Of a stretch of 64,000 nt of DNA, positions 16,402-23,100 are shown in pieces (within the stretch, counting starts at the first letter, position 1; every line of letters begins with the position of its first letter). Position numbers and translations under genes: made by a program. The stretch spans positions 1-64,000 of the forward strand of contig NZ_CBXX010000018.1 in assembly GCF_000577615.1 (NCBI RefSeq), read 5' to 3'. Below the pieces are notes generated by a model that was given only the letters and a program-made list of their open reading frames with translations, was not told where the DNA came from and searched no databases. Source of the DNA: Herbaspirillum sp. RV1423. Lineage in GTDB: Bacteria > Pseudomonadota > Gammaproteobacteria > Burkholderiales > Burkholderiaceae_D.

Positions 16402-17793
16402 TCATCCTTTCTTTGGTTTCGCTGGTTTGGGTTTATCTGCTTCGTCTCGACAATTTGCGGGGCGCCCTGTTGGATCGGCGCCGATCAGGTAGACATGAAA
16501 ATGCTCAGCCTTGCCGCGATGCCAGAGAATTTTGGTATTGGGTAAACGCTTGCTCAGCGCCTCGGAGTCTTCGGGATCTTTAGACGTGCTGCACAGGCCC
16601 CTATAAACCCCCGCCTTGGTATCCACTGCAATCGTCTTCGAATGCAGGTCTACCGCCGTGCCCGCGCTATGGTCAAAATGAGAAGGCAGCCAGTCGCCAT
16701 CGATATCAAAGAGTCCCCCCCAAGGCAGTCCGGCATCGTTGACGCGCACGATTCCCCACTTGGCCTCGCTCATGGCTTCAATTAATTTTTCGAGGTTTTG
16801 TGCGGCTGCCTTGCTTAGGTAATGCCGTTGTGCATGCTTCTCCGCCGCGCCAGCGCCATCCTCTCTGGCAATGGCCGAATCCGGCACGTACCTTTCCAAA
16901 TCCAGCACCTTGACATTGATTGTCGCCGTTTGCTCGCCACAAGCATCCCGAACACATTCGGCCTTGATGCGGTGCACGCCCGCCAGCTCGGAAGCAGAAA
17001 AGATCAGTTTGACCTGGCCTGCCCCATCCGTCGTTGCCGGCGCGACGACCTCGCCGCGTTCGTCCGTAATACGTTGCTTGCCGACAAAAAGGTCGGCCAA
17101 GGGAGGTCGCTTGCCGTGTTTGGCTTTGGTATGGCCACCGGAATCCTCCTCCACGGTGTGCGTGATTTTGATCGATTGGCCTGCGAGCGGCTTGTCATCG
17201 GCACCAACGACTGTGACGACAACGTAGCCTTGCCAGGGCAAGAGCTTGCTCGGGTTAGGCGCAGGCGGTGACAGTCTCGGGGTTATTTTTTGTTCTCCGT
17301 TTTTGTCCTTCTTCTTTTGTTGCCTGGTTCGGGTAAAAGAAGCATCGATACCCTCCGGCTTAAGCTCCGACGGCACGCTCATGCGAATGGCTTTGGGCTT
17401 GATCCGTTGGCACCACTGTTGCTGTCGATCATCCATCACCATCGCATAGCCGGCCTCACAGGATTTGACGCACTGGCCCTGTTCTGCCCTGGGACGGGGC
17501 GGCTCGGGTGGCGATGCCAGTTGCTGGCCATGCGCGTCGAGCCGGGCGGGCGGCGGAAATCCATTGTCCGGCGGACCGCCGTTGTCCGCACCGCCGGCCG
17601 CGCGGGCCGGGGCCAGGCCGGAGCGGCCATCGCCGTTGTTCGACGAGGTCGTATCCGACCTGGGAGGGTGACAGCGGTCGGGCGTAAGCGCGTAACGTTC
17701 GCCCCGGTCTTGAGCTTGCGCTTGTACTTGCACGGCTTGTGCTGCGATCGCCCAGATCAGCGCGCATAGCAACGTCTTCATATGATGTCCCAT
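16402..17793 (-). CDS. Secreted LAS-type (M15/MepA-like) peptidase with Ig-like domain
   Basis: A 463-aa protein. Residues 1-28 are a signal peptide (start at 17793 or 17781; both have usable ribosome sites). Residues about 30-105 are Pro/Ala/Gly-rich, about 108-133 a cysteine group (QCVKSCEAGY...WCQR), and about 190-300 an Ig-like fold (YVVVTVVGADDKPLAGQSI ... GVHRIKAECV). Residues about 320-440 are the catalytic domain: H375-X6-D382 in SHFDHSAGTAVDL and E430-X2-H433 in KAEHFHVYL. This H-X6-D...E-X2-H pattern is that of LAS metallopeptidases (VanX, VanY, MepA), which cut peptidoglycan peptides. The C-terminus is Lys/Pro-rich. It lies directly after tssJ (14 bases). It may be a wall-remodelling helper of a type VI machine (compare TagX of Acinetobacter) or an effector; the Sec signal favours the former. 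Confidence 0.62.
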   Translation of the reverse strand: MGHHMKTLLCALIWAIAAQAVQVQAQAQDRGERYALTPDRCHPPRSDTTSSNNGDGRSGLAPARAAGGADNGGPPDNGFPPPARLDAHGQQLASPPEPPRPRAEQGQCVKSCEAGYAMVMDDRQQQWCQRIKPKAIRMSVPSELKPEGIDASFTRTRQQKKKDKNGEQKITPRLSPPAPNPSKLLPWQGYVVVTVVGADDKPLAGQSIKITHTVEEDSGGHTKAKHGKRPPLADLFVGKQRITDERGEVVAPATTDGAGQVKLIFSASELAGVHRIKAECVRDACGEQTATINVKVLDLERYVPDSAIAREDGAGAAEKHAQRHYLSKAAAQNLEKLIEAMSEAKWGIVRVNDAGLPWGGLFDIDGDWLPSHFDHSAGTAVDLHSKTIAVDTKAGVYRGLCSTSKDPEDSEALSKRLPNTKILWHRGKAEHFHVYLIGADPTGRPANCRDEADKPKPAKPKKG

Positions 17794-17807
17794 GAAGTTT
17801 TCCTAAA

Positions 17808-18320
17808 TTAGCGGCTTGCCTGGTCCTGCATGCGAATGGTGTATTCCGAGATGGACAGCATCAGGTTGGGCTTGGAGAGCAGCGTCTTGCGATCGACCAC
17901 GAGCCGCCACGTGCCGCCATCGGGCTTGCGAAAGAAGGCGACGACGCCCAGATATTGCGTCTCCTGGGATAAGGGCATGCTCAGGTGCGTTCCGGTGTTG
18001 GGGCTGACGATCTGGCTGTCCGCCGACAGCGCGTCATAGGCCAGGACTTCCTTGTCCTGATGATGAAGAGCGTCATAGGACGCTCTGTCAAAAGCTTCCC
18101 GCCTTCTCAACTGGTAGACGCGTATCACGACCGAGAGAGGTTTGCCGGTCCCGTTGGGATTGGCGGTGTTGTCAGTGACGATGCCGATGTGCAGCGTGTC
18201 TTGTTTTTTGGGGAAGATGGTCCGATAGGCGTTGCCGGCGGCGTCGGACAGGGTTTGCATAGTGCTGCAACCGGTCAGCAGAGTGGTGAGATGAAGCGCA
18301 ACAAGGCATCGAAGCAACAT
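17808..18320 (-). CDS. tssJ: Type VI secretion lipoprotein TssJ-like, orphan
   Basis: A 170-aa outer-membrane lipoprotein. The lipobox LLTGC puts the lipidated cysteine at residue 18, followed by Ser, which allows sorting to the outer membrane. TssJ family features follow: PLSVVIRVYQLRRREAFDRASYDAL (quoted in two parts: PLSVVIRVYQLRRR, EAFDRASYDAL), KEVLAYDALSAD, YLGVVAFFRKPDGGTWR. TssJ normally anchors the TssL-TssM membrane complex of a type VI secretion system. No other tss gene is in the window, so this copy is an orphan heading a four-gene operon of exported proteins. It could serve a type VI system encoded elsewhere or have been recruited to a different envelope complex. An FNR-like palindrome lies 76 bases upstream. 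Confidence 0.72.
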   Translation of the reverse strand: MLLRCLVALHLTTLLTGCSTMQTLSDAAGNAYRTIFPKKQDTLHIGIVTDNTANPNGTGKPLSVVIRVYQLRRREAFDRASYDALHHQDKEVLAYDALSADSQIVSPNTGTHLSMPLSQETQYLGVVAFFRKPDGGTWRLVVDRKTLLSKPNLMLSISEYTIRMQDQASR

Positions 18321-18395
18321 GAGTTCTCCAGGAACATGGCAGGGGAAGTAATCCGGCCTGGGCAGCTATTTGGGGGGCTCAGTTGAACATTTACC

Positions 18396-18409
18396 TTGTG
18401 TGAAATCAA
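18396..18409. promoter_or_regulatory. FNR-like box between tssJ and the SPW remnant
   Basis: TTGTGTGAAATCAA has a perfect right half and four of five positions in the left half, set in a longer palindrome (CCTTG...CAAGG). It lies 76 bases upstream of tssJ and 474 bases upstream of fnr. No -10 sits at a clean class II distance in either direction, so whether it serves tssJ, once served fnr, or is inactive is open. Confidence 0.45.
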
Positions 18410-18606
18410 GGTAGATAAGGAGGACTGCGGAAATTTTCACAAACCGCAAAGAAAATTCGATTCACCTATAAACATAAGACGAACGGAGGCTGTGAGCTTG
18501 GCCATGTTTTCGAGCGTGTCTGATTTTCTGCTCTGCCGGTCGCATTCAATATCGGAGATTCAAATACGCTTCATCCGACATTCAAGCGCGCTTTACCCTT
18601 ACCGAC

Positions 18607-18700
18607 GAGGCAATTGCCTCCGTCTCCGTCGCCGCCATCCTGATACCGGGGTTGTGGGAGTAAGCCTTGTTGTCGATGCCGGGATGCTGGCAGGAACATA
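18607..18700 (+). pseudogene. Remnant of an SPW-repeat protein gene
   Basis: Bases 18607-18700 resemble 13966-14055 of the intact SPW gene: GGCAATTGCC, CCGTCTCC, CGCCATCCTGAT, TGTGGGAG and GGGATGCTGGC occur in the same order and spacing. The codon after the Leu-Trp-Glu run is TAA here instead of GAA, so the frame is stopped, and similarity ends soon after. The 560-base stretch between tssJ and fnr contains only this fragment and FNR-like boxes; no intact gene is supported there. Confidence 0.7.
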
Positions 18701-18770
18701 CGCCGCAGGTCAGGAGTTGCCGACAAGACAGCAAATGAAGCCCTTCGTGGACATGTTGCTCAGACAAAAC

Positions 18771-18784
18771 TTGATCTGGAACAG
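18771..18784 (+). promoter_or_regulatory. Possible FNR half-box upstream of fnr
   Basis: TTGATCTGGAACAG has a perfect left half and three of five positions in the right half. It lies about 100 bases before the fnr start. It could mediate autoregulation of FNR, but the right half is poor and no clear -10 follows. Confidence 0.3.
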
Positions 18785-18882
18785 GAAACTCGAAATTTGA
18801 ATGAAAAATAAGCTGATGCAATCAGGACAGGCGCTCTAGAATGAGTTCCGCACTTAAACGTTTCCCCTGTTCGGAGGGCATC

Positions 18883-19650
18883 ATGAACCAACTTGTACAA
18901 TTGCAGCCGCCTCTCGCCATCAGCAATCTGTCGCCAAGAAGTTGCTCCGGATGCAGCATGCATCAGATCTGCCTGCCGATGGGGCTCGATGAATGCGACA
19001 CCCAACGCCTGGACAAGATCATCGGACGACGGAAGATTGCGCGCGACACTCACCTCTATCGCATCGGCGACCGCTTCACCTCGCTGTATGCCGTGCGTGT
19101 CGGCCATTTCAAAAGCTACCAGGAAAATCTCGCGGGCGACCGCCAAATCACCGGTTTTCAGATGACCGGCGAACTGCTTGGCATGGATGCGATCAGCAGC
19201 CAGCGCTACCAATGCGATGCCGTCGCGCTGGACGACAGCGAAGTCTGCGAAATTCCGTTCTTCATGCTGGAAAATTTATTCACGCAGATGCCCACGCTGC
19301 TGCGCCACTTCCATCGCGTCATGAGCCAGGAAATCACCAGCGAACAACGCGTGATCATGATTCTCGGGAACATGCGCGCCGAACAACGCTTCGCTGCGTT
19401 CCTGGTGAACCTGTCGGTGCGCTATGCAACGCGCGGCTATTCGCCGACGCGCTTTCAATTGCGCATGACGCGGGAAGACATCGGCAACTATCTCGGCCTC
19501 ACCATCGAAAGCATCAGCCGGATGATTGCCAAAATGCGCAAGGACGGACTGATCGAGGTGCAGCAGCGCAACGTCGAGGTGCTTGACCTGGCGAGCCTGA
19601 CGAAACTGGCGGCAGGAGTGGACGCCGACGAAGCGCCCGTCCATCACTGA
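18883..19650 (+). CDS. fnr: Oxygen-sensing regulator FNR
   Basis: A 255-aa Crp/FNR-family activator that binds a [4Fe-4S] cluster and dimerises on DNA when oxygen is low. The four cluster ligands are present: Cys21, Cys24 and Cys30 in SCSGCSMHQIC, and Cys111 in YQCDAVAL. The cAMP-like beta-barrel (LYAVRVGHFKSYQ, QITGFQMTGELLGMDAI) and the long dimer helix follow. The helix-turn-helix (TREDIGNYLGLTIESISRM) carries the E-X2-S-R recognition residues that read TTGAT. The start at 18883 has GGAGGG about 5 bases upstream. Almost every transcription unit from 13 to 39 kb carries a matching box, so this is the likely local regulator. A hairpin terminator separates it from the convergent adhP. Confidence 0.92.
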   Translation: MNQLVQLQPPLAISNLSPRSCSGCSMHQICLPMGLDECDTQRLDKIIGRRKIARDTHLYRIGDRFTSLYAVRVGHFKSYQENLAGDRQITGFQMTGELLGMDAISSQRYQCDAVALDDSEVCEIPFFMLENLFTQMPTLLRHFHRVMSQEITSEQRVIMILGNMRAEQRFAAFLVNLSVRYATRGYSPTRFQLRMTREDIGNYLGLTIESISRMIAKMRKDGLIEVQQRNVEVLDLASLTKLAAGVDADEAPVHH

Positions 19651-19656
19651 AACGCC

Positions 19657-19677
19657 AGGCCGGAAGTCCGGCCTTTC
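19657..19677. terminator. Terminator between fnr and adhP
   Basis: AGGCCGGA pairs with TCCGGCCT around a two-base loop in the 28-base gap between the convergent fnr and alcohol dehydrogenase genes, followed by TTTC. It probably serves both directions. Confidence 0.65.
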
Positions 19678-19678
19678 A

Positions 19679-20707
19679 TCATGAGAAATCCAGCACTACG
19701 CGCGACGGCACATCCCCGCGCTGCAGGCGCTCGAAGACGTCATTGATCGCGGACAAGGGTTGCAATTCGATATCGGCCTTGACCTTGCCGGCGGCGGCGA
19801 ACGCCAACGCTTCCGCCATGTCCTGGCGCGTGCCGACGAATGAACCCCGGATCGTGATGCAATTGGCGACGACGTCGAACAGCGGCGTCGGGAATTCTCC
19901 CGGCGGCAAACCGACCAGAACGCAAGTGCCGCGCTTGCGCGTCATCGCGACGCCCTGATGGAATGCTCCCAGCGAAGGCGCCGTGATCAGGACGCCATGC
20001 GCGCCGCCTCCGGTGGCCGCTCTCATCTTCTCGATGGCGTCGGAATTTCTGGCGTTGACGAGCACTTCCGCGCCCAAGCGCCGGGCATGCTCCAGCTTGT
20101 TGTCGTCAATGTCGATGGCGCATATGCGCAGTCCCATCGCTTTTCCGTATTGCACGGCCAGATGTCCCAGGCCGCCGATGCCGGATACCGCCAGCCATTC
20201 TCCCGGCTTCGCCTTGGTTTCCTTGATTCCCTTGTAGGAGGTGACGCCGGCGCAAATGATCGGCGCCGCTGCGCTTGCCGCCAGACCTGCGGGGATATGC
20301 GCGACGTACTTCGGATCGGCCAGGATGTATTGGGCAAAGCCGCCGTTCTTGGTATAGCCGCCGAACTCCGCCGAGGCGCACACCGTCTCCCACGCCGCCA
20401 GGCAGTGCTCGCAGTGGCCGCACGCCGAATACAACCAGGGAACGCCGACGCGCTCGCCCAGCGTCACTTCGGTGACGCCCGGTCCGATCGCCGCCACCAG
20501 GCCGATGCCTTCATGCCCGGGCACAAAGGGCAAGGAAGGTTTGACCGGCCAGTCGCCATGCGCGGCATGCAGATCCGTATGGCATACCCCGCATGCTTCC
20601 GTTTTCACCAATATCTGGCCGGGTCCGGGAATCGGTAATGGAATGTCCCGGATCACCAGCGGCTGGCCGAAATGCTCGACCACTGCTGCTTGCATTGTGT
20701 TTGCCAT
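19679..20707 (-). CDS. adhP: Zinc-dependent alcohol dehydrogenase, AdhP type
   Basis: A 342-aa medium-chain dehydrogenase that interconverts primary alcohols and aldehydes with NAD. Catalytic zinc ligands are Cys42 (CGVCHTDLH), His65-Glu66 (GHEGIG) and Cys152 (ICAGVT). The structural zinc site is Cys96, Cys99, Cys102 and Cys110 (CGHCEHC...C). The NAD-binding motif is SGIGGLGHLAVQY, with the acidic AIDIDD end that favours NAD. Overall it follows E. coli AdhP closely. It is the last gene of a minus-strand group Usp-BON-AdhP fed by the FNR box at 21976-21989, so it should act in low-oxygen redox balancing. Confidence 0.9.
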   Translation of the reverse strand: MANTMQAAVVEHFGQPLVIRDIPLPIPGPGQILVKTEACGVCHTDLHAAHGDWPVKPSLPFVPGHEGIGLVAAIGPGVTEVTLGERVGVPWLYSACGHCEHCLAAWETVCASAEFGGYTKNGGFAQYILADPKYVAHIPAGLAASAAAPIICAGVTSYKGIKETKAKPGEWLAVSGIGGLGHLAVQYGKAMGLRICAIDIDDNKLEHARRLGAEVLVNARNSDAIEKMRAATGGGAHGVLITAPSLGAFHQGVAMTRKRGTCVLVGLPPGEFPTPLFDVVANCITIRGSFVGTRQDMAEALAFAAAGKVKADIELQPLSAINDVFERLQRGDVPSRVVLDFS

Positions 20708-20764
20708 GAATGACTCTCTTCAAAGATGAAATGCAGGATGAAAATATACGGCTGCGAAAAACAA

Positions 20765-21415
20765 CTACACCACCACCAGTTTGTCGACCACGCGGGTAAC
20801 GCCAGGTGTGCCGGCTGCGGCTTTGAGAGCCTCGCGTCGCTCCTCCAGAGAGGAAACGGAACCGTTGAGCGTGACCTGATCGCCGACGACGATGACTTCG
20901 ATGGCCCTGACCTCCTCATGCGCCCGGCGCTGCAATGCCGCCTCGATATGCACCTTGATGTCGTGCGTCGTCGCCGCCGGCTTCACCGCGATCTGGTTGC
21001 TGATGCCGACGACGCCCAGCAGGCTGCGCAGCGCATCTTCCGCGGCCCTGCGCTGATACTGGTATTCGACGTCGCCGCTGAGCGTGATCCAGCCGTCCTC
21101 GACCATGACCTTGATGCGATCCTTCGGCACCAGCGTATTCCATTCCAGTCCCTGGATTGCCGTCCTGGCGATATCGGCGTCGGTGCGCTGACTCGATCCA
21201 GGCAGGATGACATCGATCTCGATGGCCACGCCTTTCACGCCTGCGACACGCTGCACGGCCTTCTCGGCGGCATATTTTTCCGCATAGCTGTTCAGGTTGC
21301 CGGTCAGGGTGACGATGCCGTTGCGCACCTCGACGCCGATTTCCGTATCGTCGACAGCGGACTCCCACGCCAATTCTTCCATGACGTCTTTTTTCAGTTG
21401 TTGGTCGGTTTTCAT
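20765..21415 (-). CDS. Protein with three BON domains
   Basis: A 216-aa protein made of three consecutive BON repeats (about residues 5-72, 78-146 and 148-215). Each carries the G-I/W-V/I-T-L-x-G strand: NGIVTLTGNLNSYAEK, DGWITLSGDVEYQYQR and GDQVTLNGSVSSLEER. There is no signal peptide or lipobox, unlike periplasmic OsmY, so it is predicted to be cytoplasmic. BON domains are thought to bind membranes or ligands; the exact role is unknown. It sits between a Usp gene and adhP in an FNR-controlled group. Confidence 0.85.
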   Translation of the reverse strand: MKTDQQLKKDVMEELAWESAVDDTEIGVEVRNGIVTLTGNLNSYAEKYAAEKAVQRVAGVKGVAIEIDVILPGSSQRTDADIARTAIQGLEWNTLVPKDRIKVMVEDGWITLSGDVEYQYQRRAAEDALRSLLGVVGISNQIAVKPAATTHDIKVHIEAALQRRAHEEVRAIEVIVVGDQVTLNGSVSSLEERREALKAAAGTPGVTRVVDKLVVV

Positions 21416-21478
21416 AGAATCTCCTGTTGATGGTGATGTTCAGTCGAATGAGCATGGCTTGACCATGCGATCTATTGC

Positions 21479-21913
21479 TTACTTGAAAACGAGGACGGGG
21501 ATGGTGCTGTGCGCCAGCACCTTTTGCGTTTCGCTGCCGAGCAACAGCTTGTCCAGTCCTTTTCGCCCGTACGAGGCCATGACGATGGCATCGCAATGGA
21601 ATTGCGTCGCGCACTTCAGAATCTCTTCGTAGGGATGCGTTCCCTTCACCGTATGGACCTCGCAGGGGACGCCGGCTTTCTTGGCATACTCCGCAATGAC
21701 GTTGACGTTCTGGACCGATTGCTTGTAGACCTCTTCTTCAAGCGCGTTCAGATCGTAGGTGATGAGTACCGGTGTAACCAGATTGGAGAAAACCTCGGCT
21801 ACGCACAAACCCACGATCTTGCTGCCGTAGGAAGCGGCAAAATCGACGGTTGCGGCAATTGTTTTTCTGGAAAGCTCCGATCCGTCCGTCGCCAGTAATA
21901 TCGTCTTGAACAT
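21479..21913 (-). CDS. Universal stress protein (UspA family), copy 2
   Basis: A 144-aa single-domain Usp: FKTILLATDGSELSRKTIAA at the N-terminus and the nucleotide-binding ASYGRKGLDKLLLGSETQK near the C-terminus. It resembles the copy at 13163-13600 along its length (PCEVHT, QKVLAHSTIPVLVFK), so the two are paralogs. The start at 21913 (MFKTIL) fits the family; an earlier ATG at 21961 lies upstream of the predicted -10. It is probably first of an operon with the BON and AdhP genes, driven by the FNR box at 21976-21989. Confidence 0.88.
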   Translation of the reverse strand: MFKTILLATDGSELSRKTIAATVDFAASYGSKIVGLCVAEVFSNLVTPVLITYDLNALEEEVYKQSVQNVNVIAEYAKKAGVPCEVHTVKGTHPYEEILKCATQFHCDAIVMASYGRKGLDKLLLGSETQKVLAHSTIPVLVFK

Positions 21914-21975
21914 AGGGGCCTCCGCCAAAGTTGGTGTAATTGAGGCTATCCTATTCCCCAAGCCCTGCCGACCGT

Positions 21976-21989
21976 TTGACCTGGATCAA
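21976..21989 (-). promoter_or_regulatory. FNR box TTGACCTGGATCAA for the usp-BON-adhP group
   Basis: Nine of ten consensus positions match. On the minus strand a TAGGAT -10 (21953-21948), the same hexamer as at usp copy 1, gives a start near 21941 and a box centre about 41 bases upstream. Confidence 0.72.
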
Positions 21990-22043
21990 AAGCCCCCGAA
22001 CCAGCGTTCATTTGGAATGATCGCCGTCCTAACGCGAGCGTAT

Positions 22044-22057
22044 TTGATATAGGTCAA
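22044..22057 (+). promoter_or_regulatory. FNR box TTGATATAGGTCAA for usp copy 3
   Basis: Nine of ten consensus positions match. A TAGCAT -10-like hexamer at 22079-22084 puts the transcription start near 22092, with the box centre 41-42 bases upstream. Divergent from the box at 21976-21989, so each gene has its own site. Confidence 0.72.
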
Positions 22058-22131
22058 TCGCTCTCCCGCAACCGCGCCTAGCATGGGGACCAGAACTCAT
22101 TTCAGCAATCGGAATTGTCAGGAGCGATGCC

Positions 22132-22980
22132 ATGCCGTACAGATCCATCTTGGTCCACGTCAGCAGTTCCCACGACCTTGAACAACGCGTGAAAGTGGCG
22201 GCCCGGCTGGCTTCCCGCGACCACGCGACGGTAATCGGCCTGGCGGTGACGGGCATATCGCGGTTCCTGTCCGGTTTGCCGGGCGAACCGGGATCTGCGC
22301 TGCTATCCCCGACGCCGCCCGCAGATGGCGGACATCACGACAAGCTGCGGCAGGAAATGACGATGGCGCTGGAACGCTTTGAAGTGCTCGCCCAGGAATA
22401 TGGCGTGAAGACCCGGCAGGGCCTGCTGGTCGACGACGATGCCGCCACCGCGTTGAGCAACTACGGCAATGCCGCGGACCTCATCATTCTCGGCCGCAAG
22501 GAACTGACGCACGTCGAAAAAAAGGAAGAAAGCGATTTTGTCGAATATGTCACGCTCAATGCAGAGACCCCCGTCTTTACCGTCAACCAGAAGCCGTTCT
22601 TGTGGAAACACGCATTGATCGCCTGGAACAGTAGCGGCGCAGCGGCGCGCGCGGCGCGCAACGCCGTGCCGATCCTGCAGGACATGGGGCAGGTCAGCGT
22701 GGTCATTTTCGGCAGCGGCGCTGCGCCGGGCTCGGCGCTGACCGCATCCGAACATGATCTGAAAGAATGCCTGTCGTCCCTGCCCAAGAACGTCACCGTC
22801 ATTCATCGTCCCGCCGTCGACAACATCGGGCAGGCATTGTTGACGCTGGTTGACGAAATCGATGCCGATTTGCTGGTGATGGGCTGCGTGGCGCATCCGC
22901 GATGGCGCGGCGCCTTGCTGGGCGGCACCACGGGCGTGGTGCTGGCGAACGCGGCGATTTCCCTCTTCATGTCGCGCTGA
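22132..22980 (+). CDS. Universal stress protein with two Usp domains, copy 3
   Basis: A 282-aa tandem Usp. Domain one (about residues 1-150) starts PYRSILVHVSSSHDLEQRV; domain two (about 155-282) starts WKHALIAWNSSGAAARAARN and ends with GCVAHPRWRGALLGGTTGVV, a modified nucleotide-binding loop. Two-domain Usps of this kind are common next to low-oxygen genes in betaproteobacteria and pseudomonads. An FNR box and -10 lie upstream at class II spacing. Confidence 0.85.
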   Translation: MPYRSILVHVSSSHDLEQRVKVAARLASRDHATVIGLAVTGISRFLSGLPGEPGSALLSPTPPADGGHHDKLRQEMTMALERFEVLAQEYGVKTRQGLLVDDDAATALSNYGNAADLIILGRKELTHVEKKEESDFVEYVTLNAETPVFTVNQKPFLWKHALIAWNSSGAAARAARNAVPILQDMGQVSVVIFGSGAAPGSALTASEHDLKECLSSLPKNVTVIHRPAVDNIGQALLTLVDEIDADLLVMGCVAHPRWRGALLGGTTGVVLANAAISLFMSR

Positions 22981-23026
22981 CCGGCGGGGTTGCCCTGCCT
23001 GCTTTCCGCGTCTTAAATCCGATGGC

Positions 23027-23040
23027 TTGATCTGCGTCAA
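23027..23040 (+). promoter_or_regulatory. FNR box TTGATCTGCGTCAA for phaC
   Basis: Nine of ten consensus positions match. The hexamer TACGCT at 23062-23067 lies where the -10 of a class II FNR promoter should be (start near 23074, box centre about 41 bases upstream). It sits 60 bases before the phaC start codon. Confidence 0.75.
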
Positions 23041-23100
23041 GTCGATTTGCGCAGGCATTGCTACGCTAGAGCCTATTCATTATCTCCGCGAGAGTTGCCC

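Noticed and set aside
14397-18320. A complete type VI secretion locus
   Set aside because: Only a TssJ-like protein is recognisable; no TssB/C, Hcp, VgrG, TssM or ClpV is in the window.
18396-18800. A 134-codon plus-strand frame between tssJ and fnr
   Set aside because: Its sequence matches no family; a stretch of it is the decayed SPW fragment, which is read in a stop-containing frame.
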